A DNA stretch of 64,000 nucleotides from Athalassotoga sp049965695 (GTDB taxonomy: Bacteria; Thermotogota; Thermotogae; Mesoaciditogales; Mesoaciditogaceae). Both the position numbers and the translations under genes were made by a program. The notes under the pieces are model-generated. The model was given only the letters and a program-made list of their open reading frames with translations, made no database searches and had not been told where the DNA came from. Location of the stretch: positions 1 through 64,000 of the forward strand of contig NZ_JBMFWB010000006.1 of the NCBI RefSeq assembly GCF_049965695.1, in the 5' to 3' direction. Positions 53,643 through 61,875 of the stretch are shown here, in pieces; position 1 is the stretch's first letter; each line of letters starts with the position of its first letter.

Positions 53643-53778
53643 CAAATTCCGAATCGTAGCGATGGCAGGCGTCCTCTCGGTGTCTGGTCCTCGCGTTGCT
53701 GCGGAGGCCAACCTCGAAGACATCCTGCCCTTCGCTACAGTAAATAAACATTCGGCTTTTAAAGTAGTTTTAGTATAT
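53643..53778. repeat. Intergenic hairpin repeat, copy D
   Basis: Same orientation as copy B: AAATTCCGAATCGTAGCGATGGCAGG..., then TGTCTGGTCCTCGC (53681-53694), GCTGCGGAGGCCAACCTCGA, CATCCTGCCCTTCGCTACAG, TAAATAAACATTCGGCTTTTAAAGTAG. The outer arms CGTAGCGA/TTCGCTACAG and GGCAGG/CCTGCC show compensating changes relative to copy B, which keeps the hairpin. Confidence 0.72.
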
Positions 53779-53801
53779 GAAAAATAAAATGGAGGTAAAA
53801 A

Positions 53802-54344
53802 ATGAAGGATGAAAATTTTTCTAATCCGGGTGCGGTTGGATTAGGTGGATTTGCTTTAACAACATTTGTTCTAAACGTCGCAAACGCAGGACTTGTTCCT
53901 CAGGCTTTACTTGCGGCATTACCCTTGGGAATTTTTTATGGAGGGCTTGCCCAATTTATAGCCGGTTTGTTCGAATTCAAAACAGGCAACACATTCGGAA
54001 TGACAGCCTTTACAGGATACGGTGCTTTCTGGATGGCCTTTGCATTTCTCATGTATGCTCCCACAATTCATCTCATGAGTCCAACCGATTTAGGCCCTGT
54101 GCTTGGCATAACCTTTGTTTCATGGACTATTTTCAGCGCCATAATGTCGTTGCTTTCTTTCCGAACAAAAGATAAAACGACCATATCGATCTTCATCCTT
54201 GTGTTTTTTCTGTTTCTTTTACTCGACATAGCCCAATATACAGGTAGCAAAATCATGACAACGGTGGCAGGATACGAAGGAATAGTAACAGCACTTGTAG
54301 CGTGGTACGGTATGTATTTAGCGATAAAAAGCCAATTCAATTGA
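53802..54344 (+). CDS. GPR1/FUN34/YaaH-family acetate/succinate transporter
   Basis: 180 residues, six helices, with the family signature NPGAVGLGGFALTTFVLN (a variant of NPAPLGL) and the TM3-4 stretch GMTAFTGYGAFWMAFAF. SatP-type proteins move acetate or succinate with protons or as a channel. ATG 53802 behind GGAGG. Confidence 0.9.
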   Translation: MKDENFSNPGAVGLGGFALTTFVLNVANAGLVPQALLAALPLGIFYGGLAQFIAGLFEFKTGNTFGMTAFTGYGAFWMAFAFLMYAPTIHLMSPTDLGPVLGITFVSWTIFSAIMSLLSFRTKDKTTISIFILVFFLFLLLDIAQYTGSKIMTTVAGYEGIVTALVAWYGMYLAIKSQFN

Positions 54345-54358
54345 TAGGGATGATAAGA

Positions 54359-54658
54359 ATGTCGGAAGAAGAAAATAAAAACTTCAATTCTGATGAAGAG
54401 AAACAAATTTATCTTTCTCCTAAAGAACTTGTAACCTTTGCTTTGGGAATCATCGAAGAAAAAGCATGGATATCGCTTGGCTTGATAAGAGATACTGACG
54501 GCGAGTTCCATAAATCAAAAGAGGACGCTAAAATGCTTATAGATTTGTTTGAAAAGATGACCGAAGCGTTGGAAAGCAAAGTCGATGAGAATGAAATTAA
54601 AGAACTGAAAAATCAAGTGGCAAATCTTAAACTGAACTTTGTCAATCAATTCAAGTGA
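54359..54658 (+). CDS. DUF1844-like protein
   Basis: 99 residues: IYLSPKELVTFALGIIEEKAWISLGLI, then KEDAKMLIDLFEKMTEALESKVDENEIKELKNQVANLKLNFV, the two conserved helical blocks of DUF1844. ATG 54359 with AGGGATGAT just upstream. Function unknown. Lies 14 nt after the SatP-like gene and 7 nt before an MFS gene. Confidence 0.7.
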   Translation: MSEEENKNFNSDEEKQIYLSPKELVTFALGIIEEKAWISLGLIRDTDGEFHKSKEDAKMLIDLFEKMTEALESKVDENEIKELKNQVANLKLNFVNQFK

Positions 54659-54665
54659 ATTAATC

Positions 54666-56108
54666 GTGGCAAATGATGACAGTTTCAGGATCAGAGTTCT
54701 TATAGTAACTTCTTTGGGGGCCTTTCTAACCCCTTTCACGAGCAGTTTGATAAGTTTCGCCGTACCAAAAATAGCAAGCACTTTTCATTCAAATTTCACA
54801 GATATAGTATGGGTGCCGATGGCTTACTTGATCGCCCTGCCGACTTTTATGATCCTGCTTGGACGTTTGTCCGATATGTACGGCAGAATTAGATTTTACA
54901 GAATAGGGTTCATCGTTTTCTCATTTGGGACATTGCTTGCTTCAATTGCGAGCAACATTTACTTTTTGATATTGTCAAGTTTCGTTATGGGCTTCGGGGG
55001 TGCTCTGATAGGCACGAATTCAACGGCCATTATAAGCCTTGTCTATCCAAAAGAAAAAAGAGGATGGGCTCTCGGCATAAATGCCATGTCGGTGTATCTG
55101 GGCCTGACCATGGCCCCCGTTTTAGGCGGAATACTGACACAGTTTTTCCCGTGGCAGGCTATTTTTATCATAAACATTCCAATAGCACTTGTCGCGCTGG
55201 TCTTAACTTTCATTTACATGAAAAGGACAAGAATTGATGAAATTAGAAAGAAAGAAAAGATAGATTCAATAGGCTCTTTGATCTTCACGGGTAGCATTTT
55301 CTCAATCGTACTTTATCTGAGTTTGGGACAGATATACAATTTTTTCAGTACCATATATCTTCTTGTTATAGGACTTGCATTGATTGTCACATTTGTCTTC
55401 TTTGAAAGGCATATAGAAAATCCAATGTTAGACATTTCGTTGTTTACCACCAATAGAACTTTTTCAGCGGCAAATTTTACGGCATTTTTGAATTATGTAA
55501 GTACCTTTTCCATAACTTTCATATTTTCGATTTTTTTGCAAATAATCCTTGGATATTCACCATTTTCCGCCGGAATGATTCTCATGATAGAACCTATTTT
55601 AATGGTCGTTTTTTCTCCCATAAGTGGAAAGATGTCAGACAAATATGGATCACGGGGCATAGCCTCCGCCGGAATGCTTATAATAGCAATTGCCTTTTTC
55701 ATTTTGGCCTTCATAAACGGCAAAAGCGGAATTTTGTCGATGATAATTCCTCTTGGAATACTTGGAATAGGTTTTGGATTATTTTCAGCACCAAACACAA
55801 ATTCTGTCATGGGATCTGTGAGTTCAAACAAAGTCGGGGTTGCTTCCGGCACACTCGGAACGATGAGATTCACAGGCCAACTTTTGAGTCTCGCACTTGC
55901 AAGCGCCATTTTATCCGTAAGCATCCCACATTCAATGCTCATTCAGATTTTTTCAGGTGTAACGGTTAAGTCCGGAATTGATGCGTCAACATTTGAAAAT
56001 GGCTTTAGGGCCATCATGATCTTTTCTGGAATACTTAGTCTTATCGGATCTTACACATCGCTTCTGAGAACAAAAAGGCAGATCACAAATAAAAATGGCG
56101 ATGTGTAA
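54666..56108 (+). CDS. DHA2-type MFS drug/proton antiporter
   Basis: 480 residues with 14 helices (QacA/EmrB group): LISFAVPKIASTFHSNFTDIVWVPMAYLIALPTFMILLGRLSDMYGRIRFYRIG contains motif A (GRLSDMYGRIR); motif C appears as LGLTMAPVLGGILT. Exporter of hydrophobic toxicants by family. GTG 54666 is taken as start; a TTG at 54639 would overlap the previous gene. Confidence 0.87.
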   Translation: MANDDSFRIRVLIVTSLGAFLTPFTSSLISFAVPKIASTFHSNFTDIVWVPMAYLIALPTFMILLGRLSDMYGRIRFYRIGFIVFSFGTLLASIASNIYFLILSSFVMGFGGALIGTNSTAIISLVYPKEKRGWALGINAMSVYLGLTMAPVLGGILTQFFPWQAIFIINIPIALVALVLTFIYMKRTRIDEIRKKEKIDSIGSLIFTGSIFSIVLYLSLGQIYNFFSTIYLLVIGLALIVTFVFFERHIENPMLDISLFTTNRTFSAANFTAFLNYVSTFSITFIFSIFLQIILGYSPFSAGMILMIEPILMVVFSPISGKMSDKYGSRGIASAGMLIIAIAFFILAFINGKSGILSMIIPLGILGIGFGLFSAPNTNSVMGSVSSNKVGVASGTLGTMRFTGQLLSLALASAILSVSIPHSMLIQIFSGVTVKSGIDASTFENGFRAIMIFSGILSLIGSYTSLLRTKRQITNKNGDV

Positions 56109-56165
56109 GCAGTTGACGGGCATATGAAAAAAAGGGATTAGACATTAGGGAATAGAGAAAAACAT

Positions 56166-57137
56166 TTAACTTTTTTGAATTTGAAAAAGCAGATCAAAGG
56201 TTGATTTAAGTGCCTGCTTTATTTCTTTTACTTTGTTTTTATCCCAAAGATCCGGATCCGATCTTAAAAATGTCGTTCTGTCAGATCCGTTATCGAAAAT
56301 GCCCAACGGGATCATAAATTTCTTTGAATCCTTGATGACCGTCACCGTGTTTGACTTTTCAGAGATTTTTTCAAGCCAGAAGATATCATCCGTGCCGTAT
56401 TCTTTCAACATAACTTCTATCGGAACGCCATGATGCAAAATAGATCCCGGATCATCCGGATTAGCCCTTTCTGAATTTTTTCTTCTTGATTCTGCTGGAG
56501 TTACCCAGTTATAAAATATGACGGATTTCCGGAGAATATCATCATCAAGTTGCGCAAGGGAATGAGCGTATCCGAATGGAAAATCAAGCGGCATCTTTGA
56601 GCCGTCCGAACCACCTCTCGCAAATTCTATCATTATGGTCTTACCTTCAAATGTCTCGGGATATGTTTTGTACTTTTCTTCAAGCAGGTCTTCGGCATCT
56701 TTTTCGATGGATTTAGAAATTTGGTCTAAGATATCCTTTCTTAATTTTTGCAATCTCGGTTGAATTCCCACCTTTTGACCGGCCATATCTATTCTTCTCA
56801 TCACAAAATGCGAAGGTAATTCATCCTTGAACATGCTCTTTTGTTTCAAATCCCGATAATCTTCGTTAAGTAAATGCACAAGCGTCAGCCAATCTCTCGG
56901 ATCGATAAACGGTTTTTCATCCGAAAAATAAAAAAGTCTTGGCTGATTTATGTTTTCTAAGGATTCATCTATCTTTCGCATGATGAAGACATATGGAAAA
57001 TCATCCATGTCTATCGTTTTCCCAATGTGAAAATCTTTTTCCAGTTCTTGATCTGACATGCTTGCCATAAGCCTTCTTATTTCAGACTTGCCTGACGCCG
57101 GAAGTCCGAGTAATAAAACAATATCGAACATCTTCAT
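56166..57137 (-). CDS. P-loop nucleotide-binding protein of unknown function
   Basis: 323 residues from ATG 57137 (AGGTGAT upstream). Starts MKMFDIVLLLGLPASGKSEIRRLM, a kinase-like Walker A. Further on: RGGSDGSKMPLDFPFGYAHSLAQL and YNWVTPAESRRKNSERANPDDPGSILHHGVP, which look like a substrate pocket and an arginine-rich lid. It probably phosphorylates a small molecule or RNA, but I cannot name a family. ATGA overlap with the MFS gene upstream suggests handling of an imported compound. Confidence 0.65.
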   Translation of the reverse strand: MKMFDIVLLLGLPASGKSEIRRLMASMSDQELEKDFHIGKTIDMDDFPYVFIMRKIDESLENINQPRLFYFSDEKPFIDPRDWLTLVHLLNEDYRDLKQKSMFKDELPSHFVMRRIDMAGQKVGIQPRLQKLRKDILDQISKSIEKDAEDLLEEKYKTYPETFEGKTIMIEFARGGSDGSKMPLDFPFGYAHSLAQLDDDILRKSVIFYNWVTPAESRRKNSERANPDDPGSILHHGVPIEVMLKEYGTDDIFWLEKISEKSNTVTVIKDSKKFMIPLGIFDNGSDRTTFLRSDPDLWDKNKVKEIKQALKSTFDLLFQIQKS

Positions 57138-58318
57138 AAGATCACCTGCTTTGCATGAATTTTTCTTACAAACCATATTTGAACGGACGCAATTGCGCCA
57201 AGAATTCCGAGTGCCATTATTCCAAGACCTGTTAAACCATTTGCGATTTGAATTGCCACACCGCCAAGCAAAGGTCCAACGCCAAAGATCATACCTATTA
57301 TTGCCTCATGAAATCCACCCTGCTTTCCTTCATCTTCATCCTGAGAATTAAGACCGTAAAATATGGCGTAAGTGTAAGGAACGGCGTAACTCATGCCGGC
57401 AAACAAAGAAATAAGAAAAAAGATAAGAGGAGAAATGGGCATGAATATAAGGAAAACAGTCATCGGGAAAACCACCATAAAGATCATAGATATCTTTGGA
57501 TTAGCAACCCAAATTTTGAACCTTCCAAGTATCAAAAAGGTCATTAAAACTCCTATGTTTGCACCCACTATCAAAAAACCGCTAAGTCCTATTGGTAGGC
57601 CATTCATACTTATGACTTTTGGGAAAAGCGAAAGTACCGCTGAATAAATAAGGCCTGATAAAAATAGAGTCAATCTGTAGACTTTTCTGTAAAGACCTAT
57701 TTTGGGGAAATCTATAGGTTTGGATGGAATTTTGAGACTGTTGACTGGCCTAAAGTTTATGGATTCACCGTGTTTCTTAAAATCACGTCTTAAGATGTAA
57801 GAAGCGACAAAACTCAAGATGATTCCATATCCGAAAGTAATGTAAGGATACCTGACTATCAAAAAAGGACCCAAAGCCATGCCTATTATATTTCCAGTAC
57901 TCCAAGAAAGCGTAAATCTGTTTATTGTGGCCGCCGGATCAACTCCGATTTGCCTTTCCCTTTTCGAAAGCAATCCTTCTATCTGTGGAAAAAACGTTCC
58001 GAAAAAGAAATTAAGACCTACCGCAAAAATAAAGAGTTCTGCGATGGTAGACCAAAAGAATCCTAAAACGTTAAAAGCACCAAAGATCATCGTGGCAAAT
58101 ATCAACAATTTTTTTTGACCAAAACGATCTCCCATTCTTCCAAATAAAAGACTTGCCGTTATGTAAGACAACGCTCCGGCGAAATTTATAAGGCCTATCG
58201 TTGAAAAAGGCAAACCCCATTTTGCGGCAATAGAGTTTATGGCCGATGTTAGTAAATAAGAAAGTATCGAAAAATTATTGGAAAACAGGTGATAAAGATG
58301 AAAATAACTTCTTTTCAC
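57134..58318 (-). CDS. Major facilitator superfamily transporter
   Basis: 394 residues, twelve helices; motif A SLLFGRMGDRFGQKKLLIFA, and a second-half counterpart LILGRFKIWVANPKIS. Begins at ATG 58318, with a poor ribosome site. Translationally coupled to the P-loop gene. Substrate unknown. Confidence 0.83.
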   Translation of the reverse strand: MKRSYFHLYHLFSNNFSILSYLLTSAINSIAAKWGLPFSTIGLINFAGALSYITASLLFGRMGDRFGQKKLLIFATMIFGAFNVLGFFWSTIAELFIFAVGLNFFFGTFFPQIEGLLSKRERQIGVDPAATINRFTLSWSTGNIIGMALGPFLIVRYPYITFGYGIILSFVASYILRRDFKKHGESINFRPVNSLKIPSKPIDFPKIGLYRKVYRLTLFLSGLIYSAVLSLFPKVISMNGLPIGLSGFLIVGANIGVLMTFLILGRFKIWVANPKISMIFMVVFPMTVFLIFMPISPLIFFLISLFAGMSYAVPYTYAIFYGLNSQDEDEGKQGGFHEAIIGMIFGVGPLLGGVAIQIANGLTGLGIMALGILGAIASVQIWFVRKIHAKQVIL

Positions 58319-58342
58319 ATGATCACCGAAGAAAATTGAGAC

Positions 58343-59068
58343 TCATGATTCTAATTTTTTTTTCAAGATATTTTTAATAAGTTCAACTTCGTTTGTTATA
58401 ACCATATAAGCCTCTTTCTCGATGGCATATTCCATTTCTGCTTTATCGTTAACCGTCCAAAAGATTATCTTTATACCTTTATCTTTTCCGAACTCAATGA
58501 TATCATCCATTTCTTTCAAACCCTTCGCGTAGACGGGGAGATTGTAAGAAAATATACCGAGTTCAACACTTTTCTTTTTTATCTCTGAAATTTTATCTAT
58601 ATGACTTTCGTCAAAAAGAAAGCCTAATTTCAAACTTTGATCGAGTTTCCTTGCATAAGAAATACTTTTATGATTGAAGGAAGAAACAAGCACCCTGTCT
58701 GGATTTCTGTTTTTGATGAATTTCACTGTCTTTTCGACAAGTTCATCCGAATCTATGACATCGGTTTTAAGTTCAACGTTTATTCTAAAAACAGGACCTA
58801 TCAGATCGAAAACCTCCTCAAGCGTTGGAATCTTTTGACCATGGGAGTTATACTTTCTGAGCTCTTCCAAAGTCATCTCGGAAATGAGACCTTCTCCATT
58901 AAAAGTCCTATCTATCGTTTCATCGTGACACACGACAATTTTCTTATCTTTTGTGAGATGAACGTCCAATTCTATTCCATCCGATCCGTATTCAATGGCC
59001 TTTTGAAAGGCAAGCAAAGTGTTTTCAGGATATTTTGCGCTGTATCCTCTATGACCGTAAACTAACAT
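58343..59068 (-). CDS. Glycerophosphodiester phosphodiesterase
   Basis: 241 residues, GDPD TIM barrel: VYGHRGYSAKYPENTLLAF with the catalytic His, GSDGIELDVHLTKDKKIVVCHDETIDRT with Glu/Asp metal ligands and the second His. Hydrolyses glycerophosphodiesters to glycerol 3-phosphate and an alcohol; no signal peptide, so cytoplasmic. GAGGTGAAAT before ATG 59068. Confidence 0.93.
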   Translation of the reverse strand: MLVYGHRGYSAKYPENTLLAFQKAIEYGSDGIELDVHLTKDKKIVVCHDETIDRTFNGEGLISEMTLEELRKYNSHGQKIPTLEEVFDLIGPVFRINVELKTDVIDSDELVEKTVKFIKNRNPDRVLVSSFNHKSISYARKLDQSLKLGFLFDESHIDKISEIKKKSVELGIFSYNLPVYAKGLKEMDDIIEFGKDKGIKIIFWTVNDKAEMEYAIEKEAYMVITNEVELIKNILKKKLES

Positions 59069-59110
59069 ATTTCACCTCCGATTTATCCTATTTTAGCATA
59101 CTAAGTCAGT

Positions 59111-59310
59111 TTCAAATTCCGAATCACCGTTCCGGCAGGTGATTTGGCACACAGCACGTGGCTCGTGGCACGTAGAATTGGCAATTTTCAATTGACAATT
59201 GTCAATTTAACAGACTGTTCACTCTTTACTCATCACCACTCACTGATTGAGGCATCCTGCTCTCCGTTTATAGTAAATGACTATTCGACTTTTAAAATGA
59301 GTTTGATATA
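59111..59310. repeat. Intergenic hairpin repeat, copy E, centre replaced
   Basis: Left end CAAATTCCGAATCACCGTTCCGGCAGG (59114-59140) and right end GGCATCCTGCTCTCCG...ATTCGACTTTTAAAATGAG (59251-59300) match the family, but the usual central ~75 bp are replaced by ~108 bp containing a GCACGTGGCTCGTGGCACGT stutter and the perfect 18-bp palindrome AATTGACAATTGTCAATT (59190-59207). Confidence 0.6.
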
Positions 59311-59313
59311 CAA

Positions 59314-59358
59314 TCAGTTTTCTTGAAGAGCCGGTGGGGGTATGTCATATGTTTTCAT
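59314..59358 (-). CDS. Possible 14-residue peptide MKTYDIPPPALQEN
   Basis: ATG 59358 has an excellent ribosome site (GGAAGGTGAT) and a minus-strand TATAAT just upstream, so the start looks real. The frame closes after 14 codons at the border of repeat copy E. It may be a genuine micropeptide or the surviving 5' end of a gene cut by the repeat. Confidence 0.35.
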   Translation of the reverse strand: MKTYDIPPPALQEN

Positions 59359-59413
59359 CTTATCACCTTCCTTGTGATATTATATACTTATACGCTTGAG
59401 AAGGAGGAAAAAA

Positions 59414-59701
59414 ATGGAGATCAACGATGAACTCATAGATCATCTTGAAAACCTTTCAAAATTAAAATTGAAAAGTTCAGAAATAGAAAAGATGAAAACG
59501 GATATGAATGAAATTCTCGAATACATGAAACTTTTGGACGAAGTTGACGTAAGCGGATACGAACCGGTTTTTACGCCCATGGAAGATCCAATGATTCCAA
59601 GAGAAGACAGATCAGATCAACAAGATCCATCTCAAATTTTAAAACTCGTTCCACACCTTAAAGATGATCTTGTTTTGATTCCATCGATATATGCAAAATG
59701 A
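59414..59701 (+). CDS. gatC: Asp/Glu-tRNA(Asn/Gln) amidotransferase subunit C
   Basis: 95 residues: INDELIDHLENLSKLKLKSSEIEKMKTDMNEILEYMKLLDEVDVSGYEPVFTP and a C-terminal REDR-type motif (MIPREDRSDQQ). GatC stabilises the GatAB transamidosome that corrects misacylated tRNA. gatA and gatB are not adjacent. ATG 59414 behind GAGAAGGAGG. Confidence 0.9.
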   Translation: MEINDELIDHLENLSKLKLKSSEIEKMKTDMNEILEYMKLLDEVDVSGYEPVFTPMEDPMIPREDRSDQQDPSQILKLVPHLKDDLVLIPSIYAK

Positions 59702-60029
59702 TGGGAAAATCGGAGAAGATATAGCATCTGAGTATTTAAATTCTCAACACTACAAAATTCTAAAGCGAAATTTTAGGACAAGACTCGGAGAAATAGACAT
59801 AATAGCAATCGATAAAAAGACCCTTGTTTTTGTTGAAGTGAAATACGGATCTGCCGATGCTTACCTAAGGGTTAACCAAAACAAATTCGAAAAAATCGCA
59901 CGTACGGCAAATGCTTTCATAAAAATTCACGGAGACTTTAAATCTGAAAGTTACAGAATAGACGTTATCGCAATTTCAAAAGATGGAAAAATTAACCATT
60001 TTAAAGACGTTGCGATGGATTTTTCGTGA
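59691..60029 (+). CDS. YraN/UPF0102 family protein
   Basis: 112 residues with the PD-(D/E)XK-like UPF0102 pattern: GEDIASEYLNSQHYKILKRNFRTRLGEIDIIA then LVFVEVKYGS. Predicted nuclease of unknown role, often next to rnhB. Overlaps gatC by 11 nt. Confidence 0.92.
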   Translation: MQNDGKIGEDIASEYLNSQHYKILKRNFRTRLGEIDIIAIDKKTLVFVEVKYGSADAYLRVNQNKFEKIARTANAFIKIHGDFKSESYRIDVIAISKDGKINHFKDVAMDFS

Positions 60030-60041
60030 TGGAGGTGTCAA

Positions 60042-61127
60042 ATGTATTTTACAAAACCCGAAATTAAAAATGCAAAAGTAAAAAATTACATTTACAAAAA
60101 CAATCGTCATTTCGTTGAAATAGATCCAAATCCGTTTTATGAAGATGGGGCAGGCGGTCAAATAGGAGATCGGGGTTTTATAGGTGAAGCATCTGTTTTG
60201 TATGTCTCCGAAATGATAGAAGTTGATAGATCTCTTGCGATAAATTCTGATGTTAAAATCACAATAGACATGGAAAGAAGATCCGAAATTGCCCGGCAAC
60301 ACACAGCCCAGCATATAATATCTGCAGCGATAGAAAAAATGTACGATGCAAAGACAGTCGGTTTTCACATGGGAGAAGAAGAGACCACAATCGATCTTGA
60401 TAAACCATTTGACATAGAAAAAATCGAAGAATTTTCAAATGAAATAGTGTTTTCGAATTTCGGTGTTGAGGAGATAATCGTAAGTCCCGATGAAGCGTTA
60501 AAATACGATCTCAGAAAAGATCTTTCTGAAAAGGCTCTTAAAAGTGGAAATATAAGACTTATAAAGATAGACAACTTTGATTTGAATGCATGCGGTGGCT
60601 TTCACGTCTCTTCCACGGGAGAAATAGGTATCATAAAGATAACACATTCAGAAAGGGTAAAGGGCGGTTTTCTAAGAATATGGTTTGTGGCAGGCAAAAG
60701 GGCACTCAAAGACTACGATTTAAAATCAAAGATGGTCTACGAAAGTGCAAGAATTTTTGATGCATCATGGGTAGATCTTAAAGCGAGAATACAAAAATGC
60801 CTTGACGAATCAAAAGAAAAAAATTCATCTCTTAAGAAGTTGTCAGAAATTGTTGCGCAATACATGGCTAAAACATTGAAGCCTTTCGATGTGTTAGAAC
60901 TTGATGAATCTGTCGCATCATTTTTGATAAGAATAAGGCAGGACATCCCATACACGATAAAGATAAACAACACGAATAACATCGTTGTGTCTCTTCCAGA
61001 GTGTGACAAAGAAAAAGTCATGAATTGTGCAAAATCTTTGAAGGCCAAAGGTGGCGGCAGCGGCCCGATTTACAGATTTTCAGTGGAAAATCCAAGTCAA
61101 TTTATAGAAGCGTTAAAACAAATATAA
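60042..61127 (+). CDS. AlaX-type alanyl-tRNA editing protein with DHHA1-like domain
   Basis: 361 residues. The first ~210 match the trans-editing domain of AlaRS: zinc ligands H87 and H91 in RQHTAQHIISA, and C184/H188 in NACGGFHVSS; FYEDGAGGQIGDRG is the entry motif. Residues ~240-360 form a helix and a DHHA1-like end (SLKAKGGGSGPIYRFSVEN). It should deacylate Ser- or Gly-tRNA(Ala). GGAGGTG upstream of ATG 60042. Confidence 0.85.
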   Translation: MYFTKPEIKNAKVKNYIYKNNRHFVEIDPNPFYEDGAGGQIGDRGFIGEASVLYVSEMIEVDRSLAINSDVKITIDMERRSEIARQHTAQHIISAAIEKMYDAKTVGFHMGEEETTIDLDKPFDIEKIEEFSNEIVFSNFGVEEIIVSPDEALKYDLRKDLSEKALKSGNIRLIKIDNFDLNACGGFHVSSTGEIGIIKITHSERVKGGFLRIWFVAGKRALKDYDLKSKMVYESARIFDASWVDLKARIQKCLDESKEKNSSLKKLSEIVAQYMAKTLKPFDVLELDESVASFLIRIRQDIPYTIKINNTNNIVVSLPECDKEKVMNCAKSLKAKGGGSGPIYRFSVENPSQFIEALKQI

Positions 61128-61224
61128 GATCTTTGATCACTCGTCACTATTTTGTTTTTTCGCGCACTTTATGTTATAGTATTCACGAGTATATTTGTCC
61201 ACTTTAGGAGATGATTTTTATGGG

Positions 61225-61875
61225 GTGCGCTTGTTATTCAGAAATCTTGAAATTACCTTTCGTGCTATAAAGGAAGATTACAGACTTGGAATGAAGTTAG
61301 ATCCTTCCGTTAAGTCTGGCCTCGATATTTCTCTCTTTTCCCCTTCCTTTCATGGTTTGATGCTTTACAGATTTTCACATTTCTTTTGGATGTCAAATAT
61401 GAAATTTGTGGCCATGAGTTTTAGGTATTTAAACCGTGTAATTTACAGGATGGATATTCATCCTGCCGCAGAAATAGAATGTGGCATTTTCATAGATCAC
61501 GGTATAGGTGTCGTGATAGGAGAAACAACTTTTATCGGTCGTGGAACGTTAATATATCATGGCGTCACTCTTGGAACGGCAAGAGTAATGAATGGAAAAC
61601 GACATCCTACCGTCGGTAGAAATGTCGTGATAGGTGCGAATGCAGTTGTATTAGGACCTGTAACGATCGGAAATGGATCAAAGATAGGTGCAAATGCAGT
61701 TGTGCTTGAAGATGTTCCTCCCTTCGCAACTGCCGTTGGAAATCCAGCAAAAATCATAGAAAAGAAGGTGACAATGCGTGAATTTGATTTCTCTGATAGG
61801 AAAGACCCCGATTGTGAACTTAAAAACGATGAATCAAATTTGGTTAAAGTTGGAAAAGACGAATCCAGCAGGTAG
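61225..61875 (+). CDS. cysE: Serine O-acetyltransferase
   Basis: Acetylates serine for cysteine synthesis. N-terminal helices (RNLEITFRAIKEDYRLGMKLDPS) and the hexapeptide beta-helix with HPAAEIECGIFIDHGIGVVIGE, IYHGVTLG and the end FATAVGNPAKII; His/Asp of FIDHG are catalytic. The start is uncertain: AGGAG (61206-61210) is best placed for ATG 61220, but that ATG is out of frame and gives only 16 residues. In-frame choices are GTG 61225 (used here) and TTG 61195. One more G in the run at 61222-61225 would put ATG in frame. Overlaps cysK by 98 nt. Confidence 0.86.
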   Translation: MRLLFRNLEITFRAIKEDYRLGMKLDPSVKSGLDISLFSPSFHGLMLYRFSHFFWMSNMKFVAMSFRYLNRVIYRMDIHPAAEIECGIFIDHGIGVVIGETTFIGRGTLIYHGVTLGTARVMNGKRHPTVGRNVVIGANAVVLGPVTIGNGSKIGANAVVLEDVPPFATAVGNPAKIIEKKVTMREFDFSDRKDPDCELKNDESNLVKVGKDESSR

